Shown piece after piece: positions 1 through 9,613 of a stretch of 45,645 bases of DNA. Under the pieces are notes generated by a model. The model was not told the DNA's origin. It made no database searches and saw only the letters and a program-made list of their open reading frames with translations. Positions within the stretch are counted from its first letter, which is position 1. Each line of letters starts with the position of its first letter. Source of the stretch: Prevotellaceae bacterium (GTDB lineage: Bacteria; Bacteroidota; Bacteroidia; Bacteroidales; Bacteroidaceae); the NCBI GenBank assembly GCA_015256945.1, contig JABZLB010000024.1, forward strand, positions 1 to 45,645, given 5' to 3'. The translations under genes were made by a program, and so were the position numbers.

Positions 1-2433
1 TCCTTGGGCCGAATATGCGAGGGCACGGAACTCCCTTATGTCCTGAAAGAGAACGGAAGACATGCCTCCACCAAAGTAGTTGGCCCACATTTTAAAACGC
101 GATCGTTCAGCAGGCGTACGCATTGCAGGTACACTTTGGTATGTACTTATAATCGTTTGGCGAGCCTTTGGATTATTGAAAATGTAAACCAATGGCTCGT
201 TATAGGTAAGCATTTTATGCTCAATGTAACGCCATGGACGGCTAACCTGTCCAACGGGTACATAGCTATGTACCATTGTTTCAACCACGCTGTCGGCCAG
301 CTGACCTGTATAAATAATGTCCAACTGGCTGCGCTGTACCTCCCTGAAAAGTGCTACCAGCGCTTCACCGCTTTGTTTTTTCAACTCGCCGGCGGTCATA
401 CGACATAAGTATGACGAGCTGTCGCCATTGGCCACACGCCCCAACAGTGCATCGGCAATACTGCTATTTTCCTTAAAAAACATTTTTTCTTCCATACGAC
501 TGTCCTGTACAAGGTTACTGAATGCACGCTTGTTGGCTTTGGGACAGGTAAGAAAGTTATGCAGAACAGCCATGGCAGGCTGCATAAGATGGTCGAAACC
601 CGTAAGGGTTACCGTCACCGTATGGCTGCTACTACTTGTATTAATTGATGCACCTATGTTGTAAAGAGCGCGTACAAACTGGCTGCGTTTCAGGCTATCA
701 GTTCCTAAATGGTTCAGATATTCGGCCATAGCTTCAAGCCGTTTATCGCTTCTTGTACCGCGACGGTATATCAGTTGCAGTGTAAACACATCATTTTGCG
801 GGTTCTTTACCGTGTAAAGATTGACAAGAGGACGTAGCTGACGGCAAGTAGCATCGCGCTTAAAATCAACTAATCGTGGTTCAACCTTCGCAAAAGGAAT
901 ACGAGCAAGTGAGTCGGCATAAGCCGAATGCTGACCCGAATTTTTAGGTTTTACAGCCTGATAACCCGGTTGTGTAACACGCTCCTTGGGATAAGAACCA
1001 TAAGTTTTCACCAATTTAAGCGAATCGTCATTGATATAACGACGGGCTACACGCATAATATCGTTACGCGTTACTGCTTCGAGCTGTCTGCCTCGCTGCA
1101 ATATTTCGCTCCACGTCAGGTCGTGCGAGAAGGCGTCTATCATCATCGAGCTGCGCTCATTTATACTTTCAAGTTCGCGCTCAAAGTTGCGACGAAGCGA
1201 CAATTTGGCCGAAGCCAGCATTTCATCCGGGAAGTTTCCCGTACGCAAACGGTTGATTTGCAGCCAGCATAAGCGTGCAGCCTTACGCTTTGAACCAAAT
1301 GGAATTTGTGGGACAAAGCCGAAACCGAAAGCTGAAAAGTCTTTTAAATCAAACGAAATACTTTGTGCAGCCATCATGAGATGAGCATTTGTAAGCGAGT
1401 CTAACAGGCCGGCCTGCGCGTTGTTATTAAGCATTGCCAACATCACTTGCAGCGGCATGTAGTCGGCATTATGTTCATCAGGCCCTTTAAAGGCATAGCC
1501 TTCAGCTTTTATAATAGGAATGGGGAGTTTTAGTTTTAAGGGTGATGTACCTCGGAAATTGGGCAAAACCGACTTTGCCGACGCCGGTGCTTGCCCCGCT
1601 TTAATACGTCCGAACGTGCGTTCAAGCAAAGGGCGAAGTGAGTCTGTCTGAATATCGCCCGAGAGAACTAAGCCCATATTGCCGGCCACATAATAAGAAT
1701 TGTAGAATTTCTGCATCTCAGAAAGGCGCGGATTTTTGAGGTTTTCAGTCGACCCCATCACCGGCCAGGCATAGGGTGTACCGGCAAATCCTCTTGCTTG
1801 TGCAACAGTAGCGGCTTGCAATATCATGTTATCCGACTGCATATTCTTCTCTTCATACACTGTCTCCAGCTCGCCCTGAAATAGTCGGAACACAGGACTG
1901 ATAAGACGTTCACTGTTCAGTTCACACCACTGCACGATGTATTGTGGAGCAAAAACATTATGATAGACAGTCTCATCAAAGGAAGTATAGGCGTTCAAAC
2001 CAGTGCCACCATAGGTAGTTATCAGGTTTTCGAACTCGTTGGGAATGGCATAATCGGCAGCCTTTATGGAGAGTTTGTTGATATGCTGCTGTATAAGGGT
2101 GCGTACGGCAGGGTCGGAAGTGCGAGCCAAAAGGTCGTACTGGGCCGAGATACTGTCAAGCCAGGGGCGCTCTTTAGCATAGTTTACCGTACCTATCTTG
2201 TCGGTACCTTTAAATAATATGTGTTCAAAATAGTGGGCAATACCCGTGTTAGGACAGTCCTTTGCGCCGGCTTTCACCACCACTGCACCGTAAACCTTAG
2301 GCTGAGTATGGTCTTCATTCAGCCACACGGTAAAACCATTCGAAAGTCTTAGTGTGGTAACCTGAAGCGGTGTTGCGGCATAAGCCATCGCCGGGATGAG
2401 GAAATAGCAGAAAAAAATAAGTAGTTTTTTCAT
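1..2433 (-). CDS. M16 family zinc metallopeptidase (insulinase/PqqL-like), 3' end outside window
   Basis: Secreted zinc peptidase of the pitrilysin/insulinase (M16) family; such two-halved enzymes degrade peptides in the periplasm. The reading frame is open from the ATG at 2433 to the window edge, giving the first 811 residues; relatives usually run to about 930-950. Residues 1-19 form a signal peptide (MKKLLIFFCYFLIPAMAYA). The inverted zinc motif HxxEH is seen as HYFEH at residues 67-71, followed by ILFKGT as is usual for the family. Near the window edge the C-terminal half has the typical YFGGGMSSVLFQDIREFRAL block. A good promoter lies at 2495-2525. The native substrate cannot be told from sequence. 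Confidence 0.93.
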   Translation of the reverse strand, partial: MKKLLIFFCYFLIPAMAYAATPLQVTTLRLSNGFTVWLNEDHTQPKVYGAVVVKAGAKDCPNTGIAHYFEHILFKGTDKIGTVNYAKERPWLDSISAQYDLLARTSDPAVRTLIQQHINKLSIKAADYAIPNEFENLITTYGGTGLNAYTSFDETVYHNVFAPQYIVQWCELNSERLISPVFRLFQGELETVYEEKNMQSDNMILQAATVAQARGFAGTPYAWPVMGSTENLKNPRLSEMQKFYNSYYVAGNMGLVLSGDIQTDSLRPLLERTFGRIKAGQAPASAKSVLPNFRGTSPLKLKLPIPIIKAEGYAFKGPDEHNADYMPLQVMLAMLNNNAQAGLLDSLTNAHLMMAAQSISFDLKDFSAFGFGFVPQIPFGSKRKAARLCWLQINRLRTGNFPDEMLASAKLSLRRNFERELESINERSSMMIDAFSHDLTWSEILQRGRQLEAVTRNDIMRVARRYINDDSLKLVKTYGSYPKERVTQPGYQAVKPKNSGQHSAYADSLARIPFAKVEPRLVDFKRDATCRQLRPLVNLYTVKNPQNDVFTLQLIYRRGTRSDKRLEAMAEYLNHLGTDSLKRSQFVRALYNIGASINTSSSSHTVTVTLTGFDHLMQPAMAVLHNFLTCPKANKRAFSNLVQDSRMEEKMFFKENSSIADALLGRVANGDSSSYLCRMTAGELKKQSGEALVALFREVQRSQLDIIYTGQLADSVVETMVHSYVPVGQVSRPWRYIEHKMLTYNEPLVYIFNNPKARQTIISTYQSVPAMRTPAERSRFKMWANYFGGGMSSVLFQDIREFRALAYSAQG

Positions 2434-2494
2434 AAGCCAAATATGTTAAAGTTGATATATTAAAAGGTTGTCAATATATAATATGTATATATTG

Positions 2495-2525
2495 CAAAGG
2501 TAATTATTTCATACTTTGCAGCAAA
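2495..2525 (-). promoter_or_regulatory. Bacteroidota-type promoter for the M16 peptidase gene
   Basis: On the minus strand a -7 element TACCTTTG (2495-2502) and a -33 CAAA/TTTG (2522-2525) are separated by 19 bp, close to the Bacteroides consensus TTTG/TAnnTTTG. It lies about 60 bp upstream of the ATG. Confidence 0.65.
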
Positions 2526-2579
2526 ATATATAGTTTAGTTATATATATCATGTACTCATCTTTCCTGCACAAAAACCAT

Positions 2580-2608
2580 TTTGCATTCAGTTTTTTTGCC
2601 TACATTTG
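2580..2608 (+). promoter_or_regulatory. Bacteroidota-type promoter for the C10 protease gene
   Basis: TTTG (2580-2583) and TACATTTG (2601-2608) are 17 bp apart and match the -33/-7 consensus. Transcription would start near 2615, inside the longest open frame (first ATG 2550). This rules out the upstream start and supports translation from 2637. Confidence 0.65.
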
Positions 2609-2636
2609 CACGCAAATGATGGATAAGTTTATATTT

Positions 2637-3596
2637 ATGAGAAAAATTCTGTTCTTTTTTGTGGCTTTTCTTGCTATGACCACTTCGGCATGGAGCGAAG
2701 AACCAATAGCCAGGAAATGGTATTTATCGTTGCTTTCCAACACCAAGACAGAAGTAAAGCCCCTGCTTACAACCCGATGGGAACAAGGTTCGCCCTATAA
2801 TAACAATTGCCCTGTGGCACCATCGTCGAGCAACCATTGTCTTACAGGGTGCGTTGCAACGGCTATGGCACAGGTGATGAGGTTCTATCAATACCCTGAC
2901 AAGGGTAAAGGAAACGTGAATTATTGGTACAGAGGCGACGACGGACAACAACACAACGTTGAGGTTGACTTTAGCAAGAGTACCTATCAGTGGAATTTAA
3001 TAAAAGACAGTTATACCATATCTGACCACCGTACGGCTGATGAGAAAGAGGCTGTGGCCCGATTAATGGCCGACTGTGGGGCAGCAGTACAGATGCAATA
3101 CAGCGAGTTTGAAAGCGGAGCATTTGATATGGACGTGGCCAATGCCATGGTAAATCACTTTGGTTACGACCCTTCCATCAAATATATGGGTGGTTTTGAC
3201 GAGTGCTCTGACAGCTTATGGTTCTGCACACTTTACGAACAGCTGTCGGAAGGACGCCCTGTTATTTATGGCGGTGTGACGGAAAGCTATGGAGCCCACA
3301 GTTTTGTTGTTGACGGTTACGACAAGGAAGGACGCTTCCATGTGGTATACGGTCTGGGCGGCGGCGACGGTTTTTACGACCTTAACAAGATTCGTTACCG
3401 TTACGGGAGGTCGATGACGGTTAATATTCGTCCGCTAAAGGGTACGGGAATCAATAGTCAGAAAGTTGAAGATATGGAGCCAAAACGCAATATCAGCTAT
3501 TATACCATAGACGGTTTGCCTACAAAAAGCCTGCAAAAGGGCATTAATATCATACGGACAAAAGATAACAAAGCCCGGAAAGTTATTGTTGAATAA
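2637..3596 (+). CDS. Secreted C10 family (streptopain-like) cysteine protease with atypical active-site motif
   Basis: Papain-fold secreted cysteine protease related to SpeB and Prevotella interpain. I chose the ATG at 2637 (319 aa) because it opens a signal peptide (MRKILFFFVAFLAMTTSAWS) and a promoter lies just upstream. The nucleophile is Cys72 in GCVATAMAQVMRFYQYP and the catalytic His is His221 in YGAHSFVVDGYD. The family motif that normally reads FHxNWGWGG is here FHVVYGLGG (residues 234-242), so the usual Asn is Val and both Trp are replaced. Only about 50 residues precede the catalytic Cys, so the long inhibitory propeptide of SpeB is missing. The C-terminus (YYTIDGLPTKS...RKVIVE) resembles short sorting-like tails common on Prevotella surface proteins. 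Fold assignment is firm; activity is uncertain. Confidence 0.88.
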   Translation: MRKILFFFVAFLAMTTSAWSEEPIARKWYLSLLSNTKTEVKPLLTTRWEQGSPYNNNCPVAPSSSNHCLTGCVATAMAQVMRFYQYPDKGKGNVNYWYRGDDGQQHNVEVDFSKSTYQWNLIKDSYTISDHRTADEKEAVARLMADCGAAVQMQYSEFESGAFDMDVANAMVNHFGYDPSIKYMGGFDECSDSLWFCTLYEQLSEGRPVIYGGVTESYGAHSFVVDGYDKEGRFHVVYGLGGGDGFYDLNKIRYRYGRSMTVNIRPLKGTGINSQKVEDMEPKRNISYYTIDGLPTKSLQKGINIIRTKDNKARKVIVE

Positions 3597-3722
3597 CAAA
3601 GCTGTGGTGTTCACAGAGCAATGCCATTAGGAAACAAAGGCTACCAAGCCATGATATTATGTCCAAAGAAGAATGGCATACTTATTGTAAAACAAAATAT
3701 AAAACACATAATAATTACCACT

Positions 3723-4415
3723 ATGAATGTAAGCGAATTAGAAAAATTTAGAACACAATCCATGCCTGTTCTCATGCGAAAAGTGTACACATGGATGGCT
3801 ATGGCTCTCGTAATTACCGGCATTTGTGCCTATGGTGTGGCTGCCAGCCCGTCATTAGTTACACTGATTTTCTCAGGCAGGTTTACTTTTTATGGATTAA
3901 TTTTTGCCGAGTTGGCATTAGTATGGTATATCTCTGCCCGCATCGACACCTTGTCATTAAGTACGGCAACAACACTCTTTACGCTGTATGCAGCACTGAA
4001 CGGTGTTACACTGTCGGCCATTTTTCTGGTTTATGACATCACGACCATAGGGCAAGTATTCTTCATTACTGCAGGAACGTTTGGTGCAATGGCCTTTTTT
4101 GGCTATACCACAAAGAAAGATTTGTCAGCAATGGGCCACATGCTTTACATGGCTCTTTTAGGTTTAATTATTGCAACGGTGGTTAACTTGTTTATGCAAA
4201 ACCCCATGTTCGATTATATTTTAAGCTATATCGGTGTAGGCGTTTTCGTAGGATTGACCGCATGGGACAGCCAGAAGATTAAACGAATACTAACTGAAAT
4301 GCCCGACGCTGGGGAAGAAGCGCAGAAGTTTGCCTTGCTTGGCGCACTCACTTTATATCTCGACTTCATCAACCTCTTCTTGTATTTGCTCCGCATTTTC
4401 TCAAAAAGAAGATAA
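3723..4415 (+). CDS. Bax inhibitor-1 / YccA family integral membrane protein
   Basis: Multi-pass inner-membrane protein of the BI-1 (TMBIM/YccA/YbhL) family; relatives conduct calcium or modulate membrane proteases, but the bacterial role is poorly defined. The start at 3723 (230 aa) gives the usual N-terminus MNVSELEKF...MRKVYTWMAMALVITG. The open frame continues 34 codons upstream without family similarity. About seven hydrophobic segments are visible, and the end has the family pattern FVGLTAWDSQKIKRI followed by ALTLYLDFINLFLYLLRI. It follows the protease by about 125 bp on the same strand, and a hairpin terminator at 4499-4534 closes the unit. Confidence 0.9.
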   Translation: MNVSELEKFRTQSMPVLMRKVYTWMAMALVITGICAYGVAASPSLVTLIFSGRFTFYGLIFAELALVWYISARIDTLSLSTATTLFTLYAALNGVTLSAIFLVYDITTIGQVFFITAGTFGAMAFFGYTTKKDLSAMGHMLYMALLGLIIATVVNLFMQNPMFDYILSYIGVGVFVGLTAWDSQKIKRILTEMPDAGEEAQKFALLGALTLYLDFINLFLYLLRIFSKRR

Positions 4416-4498
4416 GCATACAGCTAATCAGAAATTCAGGAAACGATAAGAAAGCAATAACTTTCTTCCTGACCGAATCTTATTTATAAAACATAAAA

Positions 4499-4534
4499 CG
4501 TAACAGGCGCACCCAAATGGGTGCGCCTGTTACG
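4499..4534. terminator. Bidirectional intrinsic terminator between BI-1 gene and EEP pseudogene
   Basis: Perfect 16-bp stem CGTAACAGGCGCACCC / GGGTGCGCCTGTTACG with a 4-nt AAAT loop, between convergent genes. On the minus strand the stem runs into a T-rich tract (TTTTATGTTTTAT). The plus side has only a weak T run, so it is best suited to stopping minus-strand transcription. Confidence 0.8.
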
Positions 4535-4549
4535 CTATATGATACACCT

Positions 4550-4957
4550 TTATGAATAGTTGAGTACAGCCTTAACCGAATAACAGTCGGAGATATATTT
4601 CATACCAGCACACCGTTTTGATATAACTTCGAAAAATGAACACGATGTAAGACCCTTATAAAATACATAGTCGACAGGTTCATCATCGACAGCACTGTAA
4701 GCCTGATACGTTGTACGAATATCGCTTTTTATGGCTGTTTGTCGTGCATCTTCCATTTGTTTGCGTACTTTATTCAGGCACGAATCTGCGGACGTCACGT
4801 TGAAATCGCCTGTTAAAATGAACGGGCTGTTATCTTTATTTAAACGTGATATGGTATTAACAACAAGCTACAAACCGTTAATACGTGCCTGAACGCCGAT
4901 ATGGTCAAGATGCGTATTGATATAGAAAAAGCGCCTGCCCATACGCTTATCCTTCAT
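4550..4957 (-). pseudogene. Decayed endonuclease/exonuclease/phosphatase (EEP) family gene, 5'-truncated with in-frame stop
   Basis: Remnant of a DNase I-like phosphodiesterase/phosphatase. From an ATG at 4957 the frame reads FYINTHLDHIG (family NTHxDH motif), meets an in-frame TAG at 4868-4870 (codon 30), then continues as FILTGDFNV (TGDFN motif) and ends YISDCYSVKAVLNYS. The last block normally reads SDHYPV, so the catalytic His is now Cys. The N-terminal half of the fold (relatives are about 280-370 aa) is absent: the similarity begins only 9 bp after the susD stop. A truncation, a nonsense codon and a lost catalytic residue together argue for a pseudogene. It probably once belonged to the SusC/SusD operon upstream. 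Confidence 0.85.
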
Positions 4958-4966
4958 AAAAGTCCT

Positions 4967-6607
4967 CTAATATCCCTCATTTTGCTTCCAGCTGACATTT
5001 TGATCGAGCGTTGATTTGGGAATCGGGAATACGCGACACTCCTTATCAAAGCGCGCTGTTGGGAAATTACGGCGATGGAATCCATACTCGTTCTCGAAGA
5101 CTCCAAAGCGTATCATATCGTTCCTACGCCAGTTTTCGTCGAACAATTCGCGCCCGCGCTCTTCTAAAATCTCATGTAACGACGGTTCGTGATCAAACTC
5201 AGGAGCATGCACATAGCACCTTATCTGGTTCAAAAGACTTTGTGGTGTATCACCGTTCGTAGGCATAGCACCTCTTCTTATCGCCTCAGCCTTCTCTAAA
5301 ATAATGTCTGCAAAGCGAAAAACCGGGACGTCATTACTCTGGTTTCGCGCGTTTTTGTAGTCGGCATCTGAGATAAACCACTTCACCGATTTGTAGCCTT
5401 GTGACCATCCTTGTACCGTTTTGCCACAGTCGAGACGCTCACGCTCCGACACATTGGCATCAAGTTCTATGTTTTTGCTCAACACCACTGGCTTGCCCTT
5501 ATATAAATAAGGTGTAGACGTTGGGGCGCAAGTGGATGGATTAAACATATAAACTGTATCGCCTAATATATTCACATTGCGGTCGTCGCCATCAAGAGAG
5601 AAACGGCTTACACACTCAGGCGTCATCGAAAAATTGCCTCCTGCCGACAACGAAAGCCTTGTTCCATAATACCCCGGCCCGCCAAAGCCATCGTTTACAG
5701 CCTGTCGCCACGTACGCGGTCGGCCGTAAAGCATACCCGTGGCCGATGTGGTTTCATAGGGAATGGCATAGATAAAATCCTTAATTTGCGAGCCATTATC
5801 GGGCCAGAACTTCGAACGATAGCCCCGGGCACCTTCAGAAAGACTGAACAAACCGCTGTTAATGATGTTATCGCAGTGGGTAACCACATCGTTAAGCTTT
5901 TCATTTACTGCCGTCGCAGCATCGTATTGCGTTACATCGGGTGCTGTATAGACAGCCCAATTCAGATACAATTTAACCAGCAGGGCTTCAGCCATCCACC
6001 GCGTTGGCTTACCATAGGTAGAGGCATTATTGTCTGCGGGCAACTGTGGTATGATGCCGAGCAGTTCACGTTCAATAAAGCGGGCAACGTCGGCACGCTT
6101 TTGTCGGATTACCTCTGCGGTGTCGGAGGGCACTCCTTCAAGTATAGGGACGTCACCAAAACTATCCATTAGTATCCAATGAAAGAAAGCACGCATGGCA
6201 CGTGCTGATGCAATGCGGTCGAGCCGGGCTTGTTTTTGCTTCAGGTCGGCAATGGCAAGGTTAGCCTTTGTAATGCCTGCCGAAACGTCGTTAAACCAGT
6301 TAAGGCTCTGGTCGGTATAGTTAAAGTTGTGCAAGGTAGGATGTGAAAATGTTCCCGAATCATAATAATCGCCCGAGAAACTAAGCCCTACCCACTCGTC
6401 AGAAGACAATGATTGTGCCTCCATATAATGACAACCCCACGTGGTTCGCAGGTGATAATATACATCGGCAAGCTCTGCTTCCTGTGCAATATCGGTATTG
6501 GGATAGCGTGTATATTGTGATTCCACATCGACATTAAGATTGGTACATGCCGTCAATATGCTGGCAACAATGCCCGAAACAAGGCAATTGATTAATTTGT
6601 TTTTCAT
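4967..6607 (-). CDS. SusD/RagB family outer-membrane nutrient-binding lipoprotein (locus 1)
   Basis: Surface lipoprotein that caps a SusC transporter and binds its ligand. It has 546 aa with a lipoprotein signal and lipobox SILTAC, lipid-anchored Cys21. The N-terminal region (SSDEWVGL, then SLNWFNDVSAGITKANLAIADL and ASARAMRAFFHWILMDSFGDVPI) is the usual SusD TPR-like scaffold. The C-terminal part (RFADIILEKAEAIRRG, then LHEILEERGRELFDENWRRNDMIRFG) is the typical RagB/SusD end. It starts 15 bp after the susC stop, so the two are co-transcribed. No intact hydrolase accompanies the pair; only the EEP remnant lies downstream. The ligand is unknown. Confidence 0.95.
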   Translation of the reverse strand: MKNKLINCLVSGIVASILTACTNLNVDVESQYTRYPNTDIAQEAELADVYYHLRTTWGCHYMEAQSLSSDEWVGLSFSGDYYDSGTFSHPTLHNFNYTDQSLNWFNDVSAGITKANLAIADLKQKQARLDRIASARAMRAFFHWILMDSFGDVPILEGVPSDTAEVIRQKRADVARFIERELLGIIPQLPADNNASTYGKPTRWMAEALLVKLYLNWAVYTAPDVTQYDAATAVNEKLNDVVTHCDNIINSGLFSLSEGARGYRSKFWPDNGSQIKDFIYAIPYETTSATGMLYGRPRTWRQAVNDGFGGPGYYGTRLSLSAGGNFSMTPECVSRFSLDGDDRNVNILGDTVYMFNPSTCAPTSTPYLYKGKPVVLSKNIELDANVSERERLDCGKTVQGWSQGYKSVKWFISDADYKNARNQSNDVPVFRFADIILEKAEAIRRGAMPTNGDTPQSLLNQIRCYVHAPEFDHEPSLHEILEERGRELFDENWRRNDMIRFGVFENEYGFHRRNFPTARFDKECRVFPIPKSTLDQNVSWKQNEGY

Positions 6608-6622
6608 AAAACGCGCAAGGTT

Positions 6623-9613
6623 TTAGAAGTTAACTTTCATACCCAGCATCACGCTTCGGGTATGAGGATAAAACGATTCGCGACGGTCAAGGCCGGGCTC
6701 TGTACCTCCTAACTCCACTTCAGGATCGAGACCAGTATAGGAAGTAACCGTAAAAACGTTCTTGGCGGTGGCATAAACTTGCAGACCGTGTAACCATCCG
6801 CCTAAATTTGTAAAGTTGTATGCTAAAGAAAGTGTCGATAACCGCAGGTAAGAACCGTTCTCAAGATACTGGTCTGACGGGATGAAATAATTGGGATCGT
6901 GCTGCCATAAGGGGTCAGCAAGGGCCGACTTTAGTACGTTCTTCCCACCCGAAAGCAACGACTGGGCACTGTATTGAGCCCGTGTTGTGTTCAAAATTTT
7001 ATTGCCAAGATTACCCTGAACAAACGCTGTGAGACTCCAGTTCCTAAACGAAAGCGTGTTGTTAAGCCCGTAAACCAATTTAGGTTGTGCATATCCAACT
7101 ATCGTCTTATCGGTGACAACGGGTGACGTTGTTACAGCACTTGTACGTTCATTAGTTAATGGATCGTGAACGTAATACTGTGAAACGCCATTGCTATTGC
7201 GCCCCGCCCACTCATAAGTATAAAATGTTCCCAGAGGCTTTCCTTCGATAATGCGCTCGGTATAGCCGTTACCCGTAATGCCTGCAATACGCGGATCGCC
7301 CTTCTCTACATAGTTAACGCTGAAACGACCTTTCGTAAGTTTGGTGACCTTATTCGAATTATGTGACAGCGTAAGGCTGGTATTCCACAAAAAATCTTTC
7401 GATTGGAGGGGTATTGCATTCAATGTAAGCTCTATGCCACGGTTGGAAATGTTGCCCACATTGGCCGTAAGCATGGGCACAGGGTAGCTGTATGTGCTTA
7501 CAGGATAGTCCCAGATGAGATTCCATGTTTTCTTATTGTACACTTCTATTGTTCCATTAAGCCGACCTTTAAGGAAAGTAAAGTCGACACCTAAGTTCAG
7601 CATGCCCGTACTTTCCCACTTTAAATCAGGGTTCGCATTTTTGGTAGGCTCGAGCTTATAGTACGTTGTCTGTGTGCCGTCAGGACTGGTATAGGCGAAG
7701 CTACCGGCAGTATTTAATCCATACGTTGCCACAGCCGTATAGGCTCCAAAGCCTAAGGCATTACCGCTTACACCATAACCTACACGCAGTTTCAGCATAT
7801 CGAAGATACTTCCCTGCATGAAATCTTCCTCGGATACGTTCCAGGCGATACTGGCTGACGGAAACGTTCCCCAACGATGATGCTGGCCAAACACCGAACT
7901 ACCGTCACGGCGGAACGTCATTTGCAGCATATACCTGCTGTTATAAGCATAGTTTGCACGGCCGTAAAAAGAAATATTACGTATCGTTTCTTTCATACCG
8001 CCCTGCACATCACTCATGCCATTGATGAGGTTGGCGTAGGAAATATTGTGAAAGCCAATAGTATCGTCGTAGAAATTATGTACGGTAATGCCGAAGCCAT
8101 CGTTGTTCATGCGTTGCTCAAACGAGTAACCGAGCATGAAACCCAATCGGTGAAGACGACCTATTTTACGGTCGAAGTTGACAAACGACTCCATATTGTG
8201 TTCCTCTTCATTGGTTATTGATCGCCTGGCCTGGCCGTTATACCCCTTCACTATTTGCGACTGGCTACTGTCATAACTGGCAAACGATCGCTGGCCGATG
8301 GAATAAGAGTAATTGGTATTCCACGTCAGTCCATCCTCTATCCGTAGTGATGCCTTGGCAACAAGCTGCATACGACGCCACGAAAACTCATTTTTGTCTT
8401 CATGAATCAATGATAAGGGGTTATAGTTATTGGTACCGAAAGTAGACTCGTACCACTTTCCCGCATTGTCTTTCACGGGATTTGTAGGCGAGAAATAGTT
8501 CATGGCGTCGAGCACTGATTGGTTATAGCCCGTCACAGGTACACCATGATGTGTACCCAGCATGGCGTTAACGCCTGCCGAAAGTTCAAGATTATTCTTC
8601 AAAACACGTGTGCTTACCAACGACCGTGCGTTGGCACGATTCATGGAAGTACCCCGTATCACGCCGTCATGACTGATAAAATTAAGGCTCATAATGTACT
8701 TAGTTCGCTCGTTTCCTCCACTAATCGACAGGTTATGGCTATGGCTTATGCCCGTACGCAGCACCTCATTCTGCCAGTTTACATCAGCACCGGCATCGTC
8801 AACAAGCAGTCCTGATGCTCTTAAATCGGCAGCCGAGGCCATCGCCAAGCGGCGCAAAGTATGATCAAAAGCAAGGTAAGTATCATAAGTAACAGTGGTT
8901 CGGCCTGCCAATCCTTTTTTTGTGGTGATGATAATAACCCCATTTGCCGCCTTCGAGCCGTAAATAGCCGTAGCCGATGCGTCTCTTAAGACGTCGATAC
9001 TCTCAATATCTGACGGAGCAACCATGGAAATATCGCTCCCGGGTATGCCGTCAATTACGTAATAAGGCTGCATGGCACTGCCTGCGCGAAGGGAAGAAGC
9101 TCCTCGCAAACTAACCGACGACGTGCCGCCCGGATCGGCTGTTGACGAAACGACAAGCCCGGCAACCTTTCCTTGTAACATCTGGGCGGGGTCGGTAAAC
9201 ACGCCTTGATTCAGGTCTTTCGTGCCAACGGTGGTGATAGATGATGTAACATCCTTACGACGCATAGTGCCATATCCTACCACAACCACTTCATTAAGTG
9301 TTTCCTGATTCTCTTTCATCACCACGCTTCTACCTGGTGTAATGGTTTGAGAAATAAAGCCAACATAGGTCAATCGCAACTTTGAACCAGGACGTACACT
9401 AAGCGAATAACGTCCCGCGGCATCGGTTTGTGTACCATTTACCGTCCCCACCTCTACCACACTTACACCTACAAGCGGGTCGCCATGGACGTCAGTAACA
9501 ACACCCGACTTTTGAATCTGTGACCACGATGGCAATAAAACAAACAAAAAAAGGCCGGCCAAGAGTATCCTTTGCAGGTTGCTTCGTAACTGATTAACAT
9601 ATTTTGATAACAT
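6623..9613 (-). CDS. SusC/RagA family TonB-linked outer-membrane transporter (locus 1)
   Basis: TonB-dependent outer-membrane barrel, 996 aa. After a signal sequence (residues about 1-32) comes a carboxypeptidase-D regulatory-like domain (SGVVTDVHGDPLVGVSVVEVG) of about 80 residues, then a TonB-box/SusC signature (LNEVVVVGYGTMRRKDVTSS), the plug domain (YYVIDGIPGSD; SIDVLRDASATAIYGSKAANG) and a long beta-barrel. The length is typical of the family. It is the first gene of a minus-strand operon with the SusD above and has its own promoter at 9745-9771. The transported nutrient is not deducible. No anti-sigma or hybrid two-component regulator adjoins it. Confidence 0.95.
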   Translation of the reverse strand: MLSKYVNQLRSNLQRILLAGLFLFVLLPSWSQIQKSGVVTDVHGDPLVGVSVVEVGTVNGTQTDAAGRYSLSVRPGSKLRLTYVGFISQTITPGRSVVMKENQETLNEVVVVGYGTMRRKDVTSSITTVGTKDLNQGVFTDPAQMLQGKVAGLVVSSTADPGGTSSVSLRGASSLRAGSAMQPYYVIDGIPGSDISMVAPSDIESIDVLRDASATAIYGSKAANGVIIITTKKGLAGRTTVTYDTYLAFDHTLRRLAMASAADLRASGLLVDDAGADVNWQNEVLRTGISHSHNLSISGGNERTKYIMSLNFISHDGVIRGTSMNRANARSLVSTRVLKNNLELSAGVNAMLGTHHGVPVTGYNQSVLDAMNYFSPTNPVKDNAGKWYESTFGTNNYNPLSLIHEDKNEFSWRRMQLVAKASLRIEDGLTWNTNYSYSIGQRSFASYDSSQSQIVKGYNGQARRSITNEEEHNMESFVNFDRKIGRLHRLGFMLGYSFEQRMNNDGFGITVHNFYDDTIGFHNISYANLINGMSDVQGGMKETIRNISFYGRANYAYNSRYMLQMTFRRDGSSVFGQHHRWGTFPSASIAWNVSEEDFMQGSIFDMLKLRVGYGVSGNALGFGAYTAVATYGLNTAGSFAYTSPDGTQTTYYKLEPTKNANPDLKWESTGMLNLGVDFTFLKGRLNGTIEVYNKKTWNLIWDYPVSTYSYPVPMLTANVGNISNRGIELTLNAIPLQSKDFLWNTSLTLSHNSNKVTKLTKGRFSVNYVEKGDPRIAGITGNGYTERIIEGKPLGTFYTYEWAGRNSNGVSQYYVHDPLTNERTSAVTTSPVVTDKTIVGYAQPKLVYGLNNTLSFRNWSLTAFVQGNLGNKILNTTRAQYSAQSLLSGGKNVLKSALADPLWQHDPNYFIPSDQYLENGSYLRLSTLSLAYNFTNLGGWLHGLQVYATAKNVFTVTSYTGLDPEVELGGTEPGLDRRESFYPHTRSVMLGMKVNF

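Noticed and set aside
4..1384. Plus-strand open frames in the first 1.4 kb
   Set aside because: They are opposite the M16 peptidase frame, whose motifs are clear through to the window edge.
2550..2636. Upstream start of the C10 protease frame
   Set aside because: A consensus promoter lies inside this stretch and the signal peptide begins only at 2637.
3621..3722. Upstream start of the BI-1 family frame
   Set aside because: The extra 34 residues do not resemble the family, and the usual N-terminus starts at 3723.
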